This document shows positions 18,256-28,065 of a stretch of DNA of 30,768 nucleotides, in pieces (positions within the stretch are counted from its first letter, which is position 1; every line of letters begins with the position of its first letter). Under the pieces are notes generated by a model that was given only the letters and a program-made list of their open reading frames with translations, searched no databases and had not been told where the DNA came from. The stretch comes from an uncultured Oscillospiraceae bacterium. GTDB lineage: Bacteria > Bacillota > Clostridia > Oscillospirales > Oscillospiraceae. The stretch spans positions 1 through 30,768 of the forward strand of contig CAKUJA010000012.1 in assembly GCA_934661135.1 (NCBI GenBank). The letters are read 5' to 3'. Made by a program: the position numbers and the translations under genes.

Positions 18256-18930
18256 GTGGCCACACACGAAGGACACCGTGAACGGATGCGCAAGCAACTG
18301 AAAATAAGCGGCATGGACTCCTTCTCTGACGTACAGGTGTTGGAGCTGCTGCTCTACTACGCCTATGCGCGGCAGGACACCAATCCGATTGCGCACGCGC
18401 TGCTCCATCGGTTCGGCTCGTTGTCCGGCGTGCTCGAAGCGCCGGTCTCAGAGCTTCTCAAAGTCCCCGGCGTTGGGCCGAGCGCTGCGGAGCTGCTTGC
18501 GCTGATTCCGCAGCTTGAGCGGCGGCACCTCATCAGCCGCGCCGGAACGCAGAAAATTTTGACCAGCACCGCGCTCTGTGGACAATATCTCGTGCCGTTT
18601 TTCCACGGCGCGGCGGAGGAACAGGTCTATTTGCTCTGTCTGGACGCGAAATGCAAGGTGCTTGACTGCATTCTGGTGCAAAGCGGCGACGTCAATTCCG
18701 CGGGAATTTCTGTGCGGAAGGTAATAAAAGCCGCGCTTGCTGCCAACGCGACCTCCGTGGTGCTGGCGCACAACCACCCCTCCGGCGTAGCACTGCCAAG
18801 CGAGGAGGATCGGCAGGTGACGCAGATCGTAAAGGCGGCGCTCGACGCCGTGGATATTCTGCTGGCCGACCATATAATCGTGGCTGATGATGACTTTGTA
18901 TCCCTTGCCGATGATGGACTTCTCGGTTAG
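18256..18930 (+). CDS. radC: RadC-family JAMM-domain protein
   Basis: A 224-residue protein with an N-terminal helix-hairpin-helix-like part (LLKVPGVGPSAAELLAL) and a C-terminal MPN/JAMM metal-binding domain with HNHPSG followed by SEED, the HxHx7SxxD pattern of zinc hydrolases. RadC was named for DNA repair but its activity is not established. The GTG start at 18256 is supported by AAAGGAGA 8 nt upstream. Its TAG stop is made of the TA that borders palindromic element B plus the first G of that element, so the natural C-terminus may have been set by that insertion. It lies between uvrA and uvrB. Confidence 0.95.
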   Translation: MATHEGHRERMRKQLKISGMDSFSDVQVLELLLYYAYARQDTNPIAHALLHRFGSLSGVLEAPVSELLKVPGVGPSAAELLALIPQLERRHLISRAGTQKILTSTALCGQYLVPFFHGAAEEQVYLLCLDAKCKVLDCILVQSGDVNSAGISVRKVIKAALAANATSVVLAHNHPSGVALPSEEDRQVTQIVKAALDAVDILLADHIIVADDDFVSLADDGLLG

Positions 18931-19071
18931 GGGGTATCTGAAAACTCATGATGTGACCGGCAGCGAGGGATTTTTGCGTTGAGCAAGACATTTTTTCGCG
19001 GGAATACTGACGTATTTCAAGAAAAAAAGGCCCGCTGTCCGGGTGCGTTGGGCATTTTCAGATACACCCTA
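18928..19071 (+). repeat. Palindromic dispersed element, copy B, TA-flanked
   Basis: The best-preserved copy: 18930-19069 (140 bp) with TA on both sides (18928-18929, 19070-19071). Terminal inverted repeats GGGGGTATCTGAAAA (18930-18944) and TTTTCAGATACACCC (19055-19069) match at 14 of 15. The core is TTTTTTCGC, then GGAATAC-TGAC-GTATTTC (19001-19018), then AAGAAAAAAA, forming a long stem-loop. It fills the gap between the radC stop and the uvrB ribosome site. TTGAGC (18979-18984) and AATACT (19003-19008), 18 bp apart, could be a weak promoter toward uvrB. Confidence 0.88.
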
Positions 19072-19092
19072 AGCGGCAGAAAGGAGTAACGG

Positions 19093-21071
<1,979 letters not shown>

Positions 21072-21072
<1 letters not shown>

Positions 21073-21157
21073 ACCGCCCCGAAGTACGTAAACTGCACCC
21101 CATTTCTTAGTTGTCTAACAAATGGGGTGCAATCCACACGGGGCGGTTCGTTTTTTT
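21072..21157. terminator. Nested bidirectional terminator between uvrB and antiporter genes
   Basis: Outer arms AACCGCCCCG (21072-21081) and CGGGGCGGTT (21139-21148) enclose inner arms GCACCCCATTT (21095-21105) and AAATGGGGTGC (21120-21130). On the plus strand seven Ts follow (21151-21157). Because the two genes converge here, it likely ends both transcripts. Confidence 0.88.
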
Positions 21158-22442
21158 ACTTCTTTTTGGCGTTTTCCAGGTTGATCTGACGGCGGTTTTT
21201 CACATCGTCGCTCATCGGCTGGATTTCACCGGCATCGATCAGCGCCAGCTTTGTCAGCATCGGGCCAACCAGCTCATAGATCAGGATTGCAAACAGGGTA
21301 ATATTGCGGATCAGGTCGCCCTCGGCGCCAAGCTCCTTGGCCGTGACGCACATTCCGAGCGCGACGCCGGCCTGCGGCAGCAGCGCAATGCCGAGGTATT
21401 TACAGATGGTCGGCTGGCAGTGCATGAGCTTGGCGCTGTAATGCGCGCCGAGGTATTTGCCGAGCGAACGCGCCACGATATACACAATACCGACCAGCAC
21501 GATCATCTTATCGGCAAAGACGGAAAGCTCCAGCTCCGCGCCGGAAATGACGAAAAAGGCTGCAAACAGCGGGCTGGTCCAGCGGTCGGCCTTCGCCATG
21601 ATCTCATCGGACAGCGGGCAGAGATTGCAGAACACCGTGCCGAGCATCATGCAGACAAGCAGTGAGGAGAACCCGATTTTCACCGGCCCAATCTCAATCT
21701 CCTGCATGGCAAGCGCCGCCGTCAGGAATACGAATGCAATCGTCATGTTCAGGCGGTTGGTATTGGAGTTGAACAGCTTTTCAAGCTGCGTCAGCAGCCA
21801 ACCCATGACCGCGCCGAGCGCCAGCGAGCAGACGATCTCCAGCAGCGGATTGACCAGAATGGATACCATGTCAAACGCGCCGACGTTCATCGCCTTTGCA
21901 ATGCCGAACGAGACGGCAAACACGATCAAGCCGACAGCATCGTCGAGCGCAACGATCGGCAGCAGAATGTCGACCAGCGGCCCCTTCGCCTTATACTGGC
22001 GGACGACCATCAAGGTTGCAGCCGGTGCGGTCGCCGTTGCAATGGCACCGAGCGTAATTGCCTGCGCAACGGTCAGCACATCGGTAAGCGCGGCAATGAC
22101 AAGCAGCGCAAGATCGACCAGCAGCGTTGCCGCCAGCGCTTGCAGAACGCCGATAACCGCAGCCTGCTTGCCGGTATGCTTCAGCTCGGACATCCGGAAT
22201 TCATTGCCAATGGAGAAGGCGATAAACCCCAGCGCAACCTCAGAGATGAGCGACAGGCGCTCCACATTTTCATAGCTGGTAAAGCCGAGTCCCTCAATGC
22301 CAAGGCGACCAAGGCAATATGGGCCAATCAGCACGCCGGCAATCAGATAGGCTGTGACCGCGGGCAGCTTCAACGGCTTAAATACACGCGTCATCAAAAG
22401 ACCGGCCAGAATGGCAACGGACAGCGACAGTAACGTACTCAT
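21156..22442 (-). CDS. CPA2-family cation:proton antiporter (second copy)
   Basis: A 428-residue polytopic membrane exchanger. It aligns along its length with the protein at 6439-7884: shared ATAPA, RQ-KAKG, VALDD-VGL, GIALLPQAGVA/GLALIPQAGVA and YELVGP blocks, and the paired aspartates fall at D167-D168 in both. It lacks the longer charged tail of the other copy and has no nucleotide-binding domain. ATG 22442 has GAGAGG upstream, and a promoter is seen at 22478-22506. It is a single-gene unit, convergent with uvrB. Paralogues with different ion or pH preferences are common, but the ion cannot be told. Confidence 0.9.
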   Translation of the reverse strand: MSTLLSLSVAILAGLLMTRVFKPLKLPAVTAYLIAGVLIGPYCLGRLGIEGLGFTSYENVERLSLISEVALGFIAFSIGNEFRMSELKHTGKQAAVIGVLQALAATLLVDLALLVIAALTDVLTVAQAITLGAIATATAPAATLMVVRQYKAKGPLVDILLPIVALDDAVGLIVFAVSFGIAKAMNVGAFDMVSILVNPLLEIVCSLALGAVMGWLLTQLEKLFNSNTNRLNMTIAFVFLTAALAMQEIEIGPVKIGFSSLLVCMMLGTVFCNLCPLSDEIMAKADRWTSPLFAAFFVISGAELELSVFADKMIVLVGIVYIVARSLGKYLGAHYSAKLMHCQPTICKYLGIALLPQAGVALGMCVTAKELGAEGDLIRNITLFAILIYELVGPMLTKLALIDAGEIQPMSDDVKNRRQINLENAKKK

Positions 22443-22477
22443 ATATTTTTTCCTCTCATTTTTTATTCCAGCATCCC

Positions 22478-22506
22478 ATTATAGTGAGCATATCTCTGAA
22501 AAACAA
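22478..22506 (-). promoter_or_regulatory. Promoter of second antiporter gene
   Basis: Minus strand: TTGTTT (22501-22506), 17-bp spacer, perfect TATAAT (22478-22483), about 35 bp upstream of the start codon. The rest of 22443-22632 is AT-rich and holds only the transketolase terminator. Confidence 0.7.
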
Positions 22507-22580
22507 GCATAAATTTTCCGAAAAATGCATTTTTTCGTTCGCTGTTTTTGTGCTCTTTTTGCTGAGAGAACTGCCGGAAC

Positions 22581-22613
22581 AAAAAGCGCCCGGATCGAAC
22601 ACGATCCGGGCGC
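22581..22613 (-). terminator. Intrinsic terminator after transketolase genes
   Basis: GCGCCCGGATCG (22586-22597), loop AACA, CGATCCGGGCGC (22602-22613), a perfect 12-bp stem. On the minus strand it is followed by TTTTTG. It starts about 20 bp beyond the transketolase stop. Confidence 0.92.
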
Positions 22614-22632
22614 CAAATTCCGTCTTGGAAGA

Positions 22633-23580
22633 TTACTTTTTCAGGGCAACCGCCTGCTTGGCCTTCTCCGCAATGCCTTCCGGTGTGATGCCATAGGCCT
22701 CGAGCACCTGCGGTGCCTTACCGCTGCGGCCAAACTCATCGTTGACGCCGTGGCGCACGACGGGAATCGGATAGGTCTCGCTCAGGAATTCGGCGACAGC
22801 AGCGCCGAGACCGCCCAGCACGTTGGCTTCCTCGGAGGTGACGATTGCACCAGTCTCCTTGGCTGCCTTCAGAACCAGCTCGGTGTCGAGCGGCTTGATG
22901 GTGTGCATATCGATGACGCGAGCCGAAATCCCGTCCGCAGCCAGCAGATCGGCGGCCTTGAGCGCCATCTGGACGTTCATGCCGACCGCAATGATCGTCA
23001 CATCGGTGCCGTCGCGCAGGGTCGCGCCCTTGCCAAGCTCAAACTTGTAACCCGGGATGGAGTCGGTCACGGTCTCGACCGCCAGACGTCCAAGGCGCAT
23101 ATACGCCGGGCCATCGTAATTGATGAGCGCTTCCACAGCCGCACGCATCTCATTGCCGTCGCACGGGCAGAGCACAGTCATCCCCGGGATCGCGCGCATG
23201 ATTGCAAAATCTTCGATGCACTGATGGGTCGCGCCGTCCTCACCAACGGACAGACCGCCGTGGCTGCCGACAACCTTGACGTTCAGGTGCGGATACGCAA
23301 CGGAATTGCGCACCTGCTCCCACGCGCGGCCGGCTGCGAACATGGCAAATGTGTTCACAAACGGCTTAAAGCCGCAGGTTGCCATACCGGCTGCAACGCC
23401 GACCATGTCGCACTCTGCAATGCCCATGTCAAAGAACCGCTCAGGGCAGGCTTCTTTGAAGAACTTCGTCATCGTAGCGCCGGCCAGATCCGCGTCAAAG
23501 CAGACCAGCTCGGGATATTTTTCAGCCAGTGCGGCAAGCGCTCTGCCGTAGGCTTCTCTGGTTGCAATTTTCTCTGCCAT
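22633..23580 (-). CDS. Transketolase, C-terminal subunit
   Basis: A 315-residue protein equal to the pyrimidine-binding and C-terminal domains of transketolase. It carries FDMGIAECDMVGVAAGMA with the catalytic glutamate that activates thiamine diphosphate, and the SHGGLSVGEDGATHQ block. Together with the product of the upstream gene it forms the two-chain transketolase usual in Clostridia and archaea, moving two-carbon units between sugar phosphates in the non-oxidative pentose phosphate pathway. ATG 23580 lies 3 nt after the other subunit's stop, with GGAGGG in the end of that gene, so the two are translationally coupled. Confidence 0.95.
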   Translation of the reverse strand: MAEKIATREAYGRALAALAEKYPELVCFDADLAGATMTKFFKEACPERFFDMGIAECDMVGVAAGMATCGFKPFVNTFAMFAAGRAWEQVRNSVAYPHLNVKVVGSHGGLSVGEDGATHQCIEDFAIMRAIPGMTVLCPCDGNEMRAAVEALINYDGPAYMRLGRLAVETVTDSIPGYKFELGKGATLRDGTDVTIIAVGMNVQMALKAADLLAADGISARVIDMHTIKPLDTELVLKAAKETGAIVTSEEANVLGGLGAAVAEFLSETYPIPVVRHGVNDEFGRSGKAPQVLEAYGITPEGIAEKAKQAVALKK

Positions 23581-23583
23581 CTC

Positions 23584-24426
23584 TTAACCCTCCAGTTCCT
23601 TGATCGCAGCTTCCAGCTCGGCTTTTGCCTGCGCAAACTGCTCGTCATTCGGAGCCTTACCGTGCCAGCCGGCCTGATTTTCCATAAAACTCACGCCCTT
23701 GCCCTTGACGGTCTTGGCCAGGATGATCGTAGGCTGCCCCTTTGTGGCAGCGGCTTCGTCAAACGCCTTGTCGATCTGCGCAAAGTCGTGGCCGTTGATC
23801 TTGACTACGTGCCAACCGAAGGACTCGAACTTCTGATCCAGCGGCTCGGTCGGCATGACATCCTCAGTCGTGCCATCGATCTGCAGGCCGTTGAGGTCGA
23901 CTACTGCGCAGAGGTTGTCCAGATGGAACTTGTTGGCAGCCATCGCCGCTTCCCAAACCTGACCTTCCGCAAGCTCACCATCGCCAAGGATCGCGTAGAC
24001 GCGGTAATCCTTCTTGCGCTGCTTGCCGGCCAGCGCCATGCCGACGGCAACGGAGATACCCTGCCCCAGAGAGCCGGTGGACATATCAACGCCGGGGTTG
24101 TAGTGCATTTCCACGTGGCCGGACATATGGCCGTCGATGCGGCGGAACATCTTCAGATTTTCCACCGGGAAGAAGCCGCGCAGCGCCAGCACCGGGTACA
24201 GCGCCGGGGAGCAGTGACCCTTGGACATGACGAAACGGTCACGATCGGGGTTCTGCGGATTCTTCGTGTCCACGTGCATCTGGCTGAAATAGAGATCTGT
24301 CAGCACATCGATGCAGCTCAGCGAGCCGCCCGGATGGCCGGACGCCGCGTCATGCACCATTTCAACGGCCAGCAGTCTGGCCTTCGCAGCCGTCAGCTTT
24401 AGCTGCGTCAGTTTGCTTTTTTCCAT
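23584..24426 (-). CDS. Transketolase, N-terminal subunit
   Basis: A 280-residue protein equal to the diphosphate-binding domain. The motif SGHPGGSLSCIDVL (about 29-42) and the thiamine-diphosphate/Mg2+ motif GDGELAEGQVWEA...DLNGLQIDG are complete. It is cytoplasmic and pairs with the C-terminal subunit encoded next. ATG 24426 has AAGGAAGGG upstream, and an extended -10 promoter is seen at 24528-24536, giving a leader of about 95 nt. Upstream lies palindromic element C, then the UPF0210 gene. Confidence 0.95.
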   Translation of the reverse strand: MEKSKLTQLKLTAAKARLLAVEMVHDAASGHPGGSLSCIDVLTDLYFSQMHVDTKNPQNPDRDRFVMSKGHCSPALYPVLALRGFFPVENLKMFRRIDGHMSGHVEMHYNPGVDMSTGSLGQGISVAVGMALAGKQRKKDYRVYAILGDGELAEGQVWEAAMAANKFHLDNLCAVVDLNGLQIDGTTEDVMPTEPLDQKFESFGWHVVKINGHDFAQIDKAFDEAAATKGQPTIILAKTVKGKGVSFMENQAGWHGKAPNDEQFAQAKAELEAAIKELEG

Positions 24427-24527
24427 GTGTATCCCTTCCTTTTTGTTTTCTGGGCACGGTCTGCATTTCTGTTGTTTTCAGAATTTGCATACCGTTATGT
24501 TGTCCGTTTGTGTTGCTTTCCGCACCT

Positions 24528-24536
24528 ATCATAGCA
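24528..24536 (-). promoter_or_regulatory. Extended -10 promoter of transketolase operon
   Basis: Minus strand TGC-TATGAT: TATGAT at 24528-24533 with an upstream TG (24535-24536). The -35 is weak (TGGAAA at 17 bp). It lies about 100 bp before the start codon at 24426. Confidence 0.5.
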
Positions 24537-24610
24537 CAGTCCGCTGTGGATTTCCAGTCCTGTTTTCTGCTTTTTTCCGCTGCCGCGGTGGACAATTTTT
24601 ACACGGCATG

Positions 24611-24636
24611 GGATTCCTCCGTCTCGGGTGGAATCC
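24611..24636. other. Hairpin beside element C
   Basis: GGATTCC (24611-24617) and GGAATCC (24630-24636) are complementary, and CCG/CGG pair inside around TCT. It lies just outside the left edge of element C and downstream of the UPF0210 gene on the minus strand. No U-run follows directly, so it is only a possible terminator. Confidence 0.45.
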
Positions 24637-24637
24637 T

Positions 24638-24799
24638 CAGGGTATATCCGGAAGCTCCCAAGGCACCCGGACAGCAGGTCTTTTTTGCGGTATTCCGCGT
24701 CATTTTTCCTTGAAATACGTCAGTATTCCTGCGAAAAAATGTCTTGCTCAATGCAAAGATCCATCGTCCGCGGTCGGGGATTTCTTCAGAGATTCCCTA
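24638..24799 (-). repeat. Palindromic dispersed element, copy C
   Basis: The element spans about 24640-24797 (158 bp). On the minus strand it shares with copy B TTGAGCAAGACATTTTTTCGC, written here as TTGAGCAAGAC plus ATTTTTTCGC, then AGGAATACTGACGTATTTCA and CTGCTGTCCGGGTG. The central stem is GAAATAC (24712-24718), GTCA, GTATTCC (24723-24729). It carries an extra 25-bp segment with its own hairpin GCGG-TATT-CCGC (24687-24698). The right edge is followed by TA (24798-24799); the left edge is preceded by CA. Its ends are more diverged (about 10 of 14). The TA plus the first G of the element form the TAG stop of the UPF0210 gene. Confidence 0.85.
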
Positions 24800-26155
24800 G
24801 TTTTTCAGGCTTTGCATCGGCGCCGGAATGCGGCCGCCGCGCGCAATGAACGCAGATGCAGACTGCGTATGCACCGGCATAATCGGCGCGGAGCCAAGCA
24901 GACCGCCGAATTCGACCGTCTCCCCTACGCTCTTGCCCGGCACGGGGATCAGGCGGATGGCCGTGGTCTTGGAGTTGACCATGCCGATGGCCGCTTCGTC
25001 GGCAAGGATCGCTGAGATCGTCTCCGCACTCGTGTCGCCGGGGACGGCGATCATGTCAAGGCCGACGGAACAAACGCAAGTCATTGCTTCGAGCTTTTCC
25101 AGTGTCAGCACGCCCGACTCGGCCGCAGCGATCATCCCCTCGTCCTCCGAGACCGGGATGAACGCGCCGGACAGACCGCCGACCGAGCTGGATGCCATCA
25201 GGCCGCCCTTTTTCACCGCGTCGTTCAGCAGTGCAAGCGCCGCCGTCGTCCCATGGGTGCCGCAGACCTCAAGTCCCATTTCCTCCAAAATACGCGCGAC
25301 GCTGTCGCCAACTGCGGGCGTCGGCGCCAAGGAAAGATCGACCACGCCAAACGGCACCTTCAGCCGGCGCGACGCCTCCTGCGCCACAAGCTGCCCCATG
25401 CGCGTAATGCGGAAGGCCGTCTTTTTGATCGTCTCGGCAACTTCATCAAACGGCGCGCCCTTGACGCTCTGCAGGGCGTGATAGACTACGCCGGGGCCGG
25501 AAACGCCGACATTGATGACGCGTTCGGCTTCGCCGACACCGTGGAATGCACCGGCCATAAACGGATTATCTTCGACGGCGTTGCAGAAAATCACGAGCTT
25601 CGCGCAGCCAAAGCCCTCACGGTCACGCGTTAGCTCCGCCGTCTGCTTGACGATCTGCCCCATCTGGCGCACGGCATTCATATTGATGCCGGCCTTCGTC
25701 GTGGCAACATTGACGCTCGCGCAGACCAGCTCCGTCTCGGCAAGCGCCTGCGGAATTGACGCAATCAGCCGCCGGTCACCGGACGTGCGCCCCTTGTGGA
25801 CAAGTGCGGAAAAGCCGCCGATGAAGTCTACGCCGCAGCTTTTTGCCGCGGCATCCATTGCCTTTGCAAACGGAACAAAGTCCTCCGTCTCGCACGCACC
25901 GGCAACCAGCGCCATCGGCGTGACCGAAATGCGCTTGTTGACAATCGGAATACCAAGCTCCCGCTCGATCTGACAGCCGGTCGGCACAAGGTTTTCTGCC
26001 GATTTGCAGATTTTATCATAGATTTTTCGCGCACAGCGCGCCGGATTGGGATCTGCGCAGTCGAGCAGCGAGATGCCCATCGTGATCGTACGAATATCGA
26101 GGTGCTGGTGGTCGATCATCTCGACCGTCGACATAATATCAGAATGATTCAGCAT
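24797..26155 (-). CDS. UPF0210/PFL-family protein
   Basis: A 452-residue cytoplasmic protein of the UPF0210 (DUF711) family. Recognisable blocks are IRTITMGISLLDCADP, CQIERELGIPIVNKRISVTP and the glycine-rich VGGLSGAFIPVSEDEGM near the C-terminal third. The fold resembles pyruvate formate-lyase but no glycyl-radical function is known; the activity is unassigned. It follows the ACT-domain gene by 10 nt, a pairing seen across Firmicutes, and a GAGGG ribosome site precedes ATG 26155. Its TAG stop lies at the edge of element C. Length is typical (about 450), so little has been lost at the C-terminus. Confidence 0.93.
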   Translation of the reverse strand: MLNHSDIMSTVEMIDHQHLDIRTITMGISLLDCADPNPARCARKIYDKICKSAENLVPTGCQIERELGIPIVNKRISVTPMALVAGACETEDFVPFAKAMDAAAKSCGVDFIGGFSALVHKGRTSGDRRLIASIPQALAETELVCASVNVATTKAGINMNAVRQMGQIVKQTAELTRDREGFGCAKLVIFCNAVEDNPFMAGAFHGVGEAERVINVGVSGPGVVYHALQSVKGAPFDEVAETIKKTAFRITRMGQLVAQEASRRLKVPFGVVDLSLAPTPAVGDSVARILEEMGLEVCGTHGTTAALALLNDAVKKGGLMASSSVGGLSGAFIPVSEDEGMIAAAESGVLTLEKLEAMTCVCSVGLDMIAVPGDTSAETISAILADEAAIGMVNSKTTAIRLIPVPGKSVGETVEFGGLLGSAPIMPVHTQSASAFIARGGRIPAPMQSLKN

Positions 26156-26165
26156 GGCTCAACCC

Positions 26166-26435
26166 TCAGATCGTGTGCATGGCCGAGAAAATATCCTCGC
26201 GCTGGATGCGAATGGCAAGCTGCATCTGTTCGCCCTTGGCCGCAAGGCGGCTCTGGATCTCGTCGAACGCGGGTGCGCCCTCGGTGCTTTTCACGAGCAT
26301 AATCATTGTGAAGGTATTTTCCATGATCGTCTGGCTGATCTCCACGACGCTGATTTTCATTTCCGCCAGCAGCGTACAGACCTCAGCAATAATGCCGACA
26401 CGATCCGGCCCGACGACCGTAATAATTGCTTTCAT
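26166..26435 (-). CDS. ACT domain protein, UPF0237 family
   Basis: An 89-residue protein that is a single ACT domain (MKAIITVVGPDRVGIIAEVCTLLAEMKISVVEISQTIM), a fold that usually binds amino acids to regulate a partner. It is related to the N-terminal half of GcvR-like glycine regulators. A strong GGGAGGAT site lies before ATG 26435. It is directly upstream of the UPF0210 gene and downstream of glyS, so glycine or another small amino acid is a plausible ligand, but this rests on context only. Confidence 0.93.
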   Translation of the reverse strand: MKAIITVVGPDRVGIIAEVCTLLAEMKISVVEISQTIMENTFTMIMLVKSTEGAPAFDEIQSRLAAKGEQMQLAIRIQREDIFSAMHTI

Positions 26436-26460
26436 AACTATCCTCCCGGAACGTAATAGT

Positions 26461-26488
26461 AAAATAGGGCGTGCAGCGCACGCCCTAT
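26461..26488 (-). terminator. Intrinsic terminator after glyS
   Basis: Arms 26464-26474 (ATAGGGCGTGC) and 26478-26488 (GCACGCCCTAT), perfect 11-bp stem with loop AGC. On the minus strand TTTTACTATT follows. It lies 11 bp beyond the glyS stop, so the ACT-UPF0210 pair is probably expressed by read-through or a promoter I could not see. Confidence 0.85.
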
Positions 26489-26499
26489 GTGGTTCGTTG

Positions 26500-27912
26500 T
26501 TAGAATTTTGTGTGCTCAGCCAGCCATGTTTTCAGCTCCGCGATGGGGACACGCACCTGCTCCATGGTGTCGCGGTCGCGGATGGTAACCGCGTGATCCG
26601 CCGGGGTTTTCTCATCGCCGACGGTTGCAAAATCGACCGTGATGCAGTACGGTGTGCCAATCTCGTCCTCGCGGCGATAGCGCTTGCCGATGGAGCCGGT
26701 CTCGTCGTAGTCGAGCATGAAGTCTCCACAGAGATCCTGGAGGATCTTTTTCGCCGGCTCGGCCAGCTTTTTGCTCAGCGGCAGAATGGCTGCCTTGTAG
26801 GGTGCGAGCGCCGGATGCAGATGCAGCACAACGCGCACGTCGTTCTTCTCCGCGTCGATAACCTCCTCGTCGTATGCTTCGCAGAGGAATGCGAGCGCCA
26901 CGCGGTCGCAGCCGAGGGACGGCTCGATGACATACGGGATATAGTGCTCGTTCGTCTCCTGATCGAAGTAGGTCAGATCCTTGCCGGATGCCTCCTGATG
27001 GCGCTTCAAGTCATAATCAGTACGGTCGGCAATGCCCCACAGCTCACCCCAATCGGTAAACGGGAACGCATATTCAATATCCGTCGTGGCACGGGAGTAG
27101 AACGCCAGCTCGGCAGGTTCGTGGTCGCGCAGGCGGAGATTCTCTTCATGGATGCCGAGGGATTTCAGCCAGTTGACGCAGTACTCCTTCCAGTAGGCGA
27201 ACCACTCGAGGTCGGTGCCCGGCTTGCAGAAGAACTCGCACTCCATCTGCTCGAACTCGCGGGTACGGAACGTGAAGTTGCCCGGTGTGATCTCGTTGCG
27301 GAACGCCTTACCGACCTGGCAGACACCGAACGGCAGCTTGCGGCGCGTGGTGCGCTGGATATTGGCAAAGTTCACAAAGATACCCTGCGCAGTCTCCGGG
27401 CGGAGATAGCAGGTCGAGGACGAATCCTCAGTGACGCCGATGGCGGTCTTGAACATCAGATTGAACTTGCGGATCGGCGTGAAGTCATGCTTGCCGCAGA
27501 CCGGGCATACAATATCTTCGTGCTCGGCAATGAATTGATCCATCTCGTCGAAGCTCATCGCGTCGACGTTGACCTCATGGTGCTCCTCGCCGATCAGCTT
27601 GTCCGCGCGGTGACGCGCCTTGCAAGCTTTGCAGTCGAGCAGCGGGTCAGAGAAGCTGGATACATGGCCGGTCGTGATCCACGTCTGCGGGTTCATAATG
27701 ATTGCCGCATCAAGGCCGACATTATACGGACTTTCCTGCACAAACTTCTTCAGCCACGCCTTTTTCACATTGTTCTTGAACTCGACGCCAAGCGGTCCGT
27801 AGTCCCACGAATTAGCCAAGCCACCATAGATTTCAGATCCGGCGAACACAAAGCCGCGGTTTTTGCAGAGTGCGATGATCTTATCCATCGTTTTTTCGCT
27901 GTTTTTCATCAT
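26500..27912 (-). CDS. glyS: Glycine--tRNA ligase, dimeric (alpha2) type
   Basis: A 470-residue class II aminoacyl-tRNA synthetase charging tRNA-Gly. The N-terminal GFVFAGSEIYGGLANSWDYGP, the class II motif 2 region FRNEITPGNFTFRTREFEQME and the C-terminal anticodon-binding domain (LHPALAPYKAAILPL) identify the single-chain eukaryote/archaea-like form, not the E. coli alpha2beta2 form. A zinc-binding insert is suggested by CKACKARH and CPVCGKHD. ATG 27912 is followed at once by a second ATG; GGAAGGACGG sits upstream. Transcribed alone from a promoter at 27955-27982; the 5' leader is far too short for a T-box. Confidence 0.97.
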   Translation of the reverse strand: MMKNSEKTMDKIIALCKNRGFVFAGSEIYGGLANSWDYGPLGVEFKNNVKKAWLKKFVQESPYNVGLDAAIIMNPQTWITTGHVSSFSDPLLDCKACKARHRADKLIGEEHHEVNVDAMSFDEMDQFIAEHEDIVCPVCGKHDFTPIRKFNLMFKTAIGVTEDSSSTCYLRPETAQGIFVNFANIQRTTRRKLPFGVCQVGKAFRNEITPGNFTFRTREFEQMECEFFCKPGTDLEWFAYWKEYCVNWLKSLGIHEENLRLRDHEPAELAFYSRATTDIEYAFPFTDWGELWGIADRTDYDLKRHQEASGKDLTYFDQETNEHYIPYVIEPSLGCDRVALAFLCEAYDEEVIDAEKNDVRVVLHLHPALAPYKAAILPLSKKLAEPAKKILQDLCGDFMLDYDETGSIGKRYRREDEIGTPYCITVDFATVGDEKTPADHAVTIRDRDTMEQVRVPIAELKTWLAEHTKF

Positions 27913-27954
27913 TCATCCGTCCTTCCGACGAGTATTTTTCGCTATAACGTTCTT

Positions 27955-27982
27955 ATTATAATAAAAACTGCTCCAAAGTCAA
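27955..27982 (-). promoter_or_regulatory. glyS promoter
   Basis: Minus strand TTGACT (27977-27982), 16-bp spacer, perfect TATAAT (27955-27960), about 42 bp before the glyS start. Confidence 0.78.
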
Positions 27983-28020
27983 CTACGCCGCAAAATTCAG
28001 TTTCTATTTTTCCGGAATTG

Positions 28021-28029
28021 TGCTATACT
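28021..28029 (+). promoter_or_regulatory. Extended -10 promoter of DUF3810-like gene
   Basis: TGC-TATACT: TATACT at 28024-28029 preceded by TG at 28021-28022. The -35 is poor (TTTCTA). It lies about 37 bp upstream of the ATG at 28066. Confidence 0.55.
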
Positions 28030-28065
28030 TGTGTGAAACTCCTCTCAGGAAAGGATGCGTGTCCC

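Noticed and set aside
22484..22560. A fifth copy of the palindromic element near ATATCTCTGAAAAAC and ATGCATTTTTTCG
   Set aside because: Two short stretches resemble the end and core, but order, spacing and the central stem are missing, and the segment is simply AT-rich promoter sequence.
22525..24402. A 625-codon open frame on the plus strand
   Set aside because: Exact antisense of the two transketolase genes and their terminator; the real proteins on the other strand have all catalytic motifs and ribosome sites.
27913..28000. A T-box leader upstream of glyS
   Set aside because: The promoter is only about 42 bp from the start codon, leaving no room for a T-box, and no T-box core sequence is visible.
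26173..28065. A 5' extension of the DUF3810-like gene by about 630 codons
   Set aside because: The open frame continues upstream, but this part is antisense to glyS and the ACT gene. The promoter, ribosome site and membrane segment all support the ATG at 28066.
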